Positions 5,842-6,442 of a stretch of DNA of 6,442 nucleotides are shown here, one piece after another (position 1 is the stretch's first letter; each line of letters starts with the position of its first letter). Where the stretch lies: assembly GCA_002505495.1 (NCBI GenBank), contig DAVI01000050.1:3152-9593 (forward strand), given 5' to 3'. The position numbers were made by a program, and so were the translations under genes. The notes below the pieces were generated by a model. It was not told where the DNA came from, did not search any database, and worked only from the letters and a program-made list of their open reading frames with translations. Source of the DNA: Euryarchaeota archaeon UBA59 (GTDB lineage Archaea > Thermoplasmatota > Poseidoniia > Poseidoniales > Thalassarchaeaceae).

Positions 5842-6442
5842 ACGCCAAGCGTTCGATGACGCCCTGAAGGTGGTTGATGAATGCGTCGGCCTCCTCACGC
5901 GTGTTGTAGAGGTAGAACGAGGCACGGTTGGTTGCCGTAACGCCCAACTTTCGCATCAGTGGTTGCGCACAGTGGTGGCCGGTCCTGACCGCGAACCCGC
6001 CAGCGTCGAGGAAGTGGGCCAAGTCCTCGGCGTGAATCGAGTCGTGAAGGAATGATACCGCCCCCGAGCCCAAGTCACCTCCGTGGTCTCCATACACGAT
6101 GATTCCCGGTAGTTTTCCAATTTCGGCTGCCGTGTGACGGGCAAGCCCTAGGATGTGCTCTTTGACCTCCTCCATATCGAATTGGCCGAGCCAGTCGATG
6201 GCTGCGGCCCAGCCGATGGCGGCGGAGATTTTCGGAGTGCCCGCCTCAAATCGGTGTGGTGCGTCTTGGTAGACGGAGCGTTCCAGCCAGGTCTCGCGAA
6301 TCATGTCGCCGCCGCCCATGAAATGGGTCATCTCTGAGATTCGCTCGTCGGCGACGAGCAGCGCCCCGATTCCAGTCGGGCCGCACATCTTGTGGGCTGA
6401 CAAGGCGACGAAGTCGGCGCCCATGGTGTCGAAGCCGAGGCG
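5840..6442 (-). CDS. sufS: Cysteine desulfurase, SufS type (5' partial)
   Basis: SufS is a PLP enzyme that converts cysteine to alanine and holds the sulfur as a persulfide for SufE. The frame is open to the right edge, so the 200 visible residues are roughly the C-terminal half of a protein usually near 400-420 residues. The motif A-D-F-V-A-L-S-A-H-K-M-C-G-P-T-G holds the PLP-binding Lys (codon 6389-6391), with R-F-E-A-G-T-P further on. R-T-G-H-H-C-A-Q-P-L-M carries the catalytic Cys (codon 5969-5971) in the short SufS-type loop, and N-R-A-S-F-Y-L-Y-N-T is the end signature. The ATG at 6422-6424 is internal: the residues before it (R-L-G-F-D-T) continue the family alignment. It leads the operon with sufE and a DUF59 gene; the promoter lies outside the window. 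Confidence 0.96.
   Translation of the reverse strand, partial: RLGFDTMGADFVALSAHKMCGPTGIGALLVADERISEMTHFMGGGDMIRETWLERSVYQDAPHRFEAGTPKISAAIGWAAAIDWLGQFDMEEVKEHILGLARHTAAEIGKLPGIIVYGDHGGDLGSGAVSFLHDSIHAEDLAHFLDAGGFAVRTGHHCAQPLMRKLGVTATNRASFYLYNTREEADAFINHLQGVIERLA

Noticed and set aside
5830..5925. Longer sufE start at 5925
   Set aside because: It would overlap sufS, and its Arg/Ser/Thr-rich residues do not match SufE. The ATG at 5829 has a good Shine-Dalgarno site.

Overview
The window most likely comes from an uncultivated marine planktonic archaeon. The best fit by style is Marine Group II / Candidatus Poseidoniia, but this is inferred from protein features and not from a marker gene. Supporting signs are a very large beta-rich ectodomain protein with one C-terminal membrane helix and a short Gln/Trp/Tyr-rich tail, and a tRNA-Thr with U73 and no encoded CCA. 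The DNA is moderately GC-rich and densely coded. No mobile element, CRISPR array, rRNA gene or integration scar was seen. The longest stretch without a gene is 91 bases.

Layout: (1) Positions 1-3918 (+) hold the 3' part of a giant surface-protein gene that is open at the left edge. It encodes at least 1305 residues: an N-terminal beta-rich module, a hexaglycine linker, several Ig-like regions (one carrying a textbook EF-hand calcium loop), a CARDB-like domain next to the membrane, one membrane helix and a 95-residue Q-rich tail. (2) Positions 3985-4057 (-) hold tRNA-Thr(UGU). (3) Positions 4149-5021 (+) hold folD, the bifunctional methylene-tetrahydrofolate dehydrogenase/cyclohydrolase, with all expected catalytic residues. 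(4) Positions 5075-6442 (-) hold a compact iron-sulfur cluster gene set: sufS (cut by the right edge), sufE, and a DUF59/MIP18 (SufT/PaaD-like) gene. The spacings are 10 and 2 bases, and a Shine-Dalgarno-like motif lies 7 bases before each of the two internal starts.

How they work together: SufS takes sulfur from cysteine onto its active-site Cys, SufE accepts it on its own Cys, and the DUF59 protein is a likely Fe-S assembly or targeting factor. This makes a coherent sulfur-mobilisation operon. folD supplies one-carbon units and tRNA-Thr serves translation. Neither is evidently linked to the suf genes, and folD and the suf operon converge over 53 bases. The giant membrane protein is the least understood part and the only candidate for undescribed biology. 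Nothing here forms a clearly new multi-gene system.
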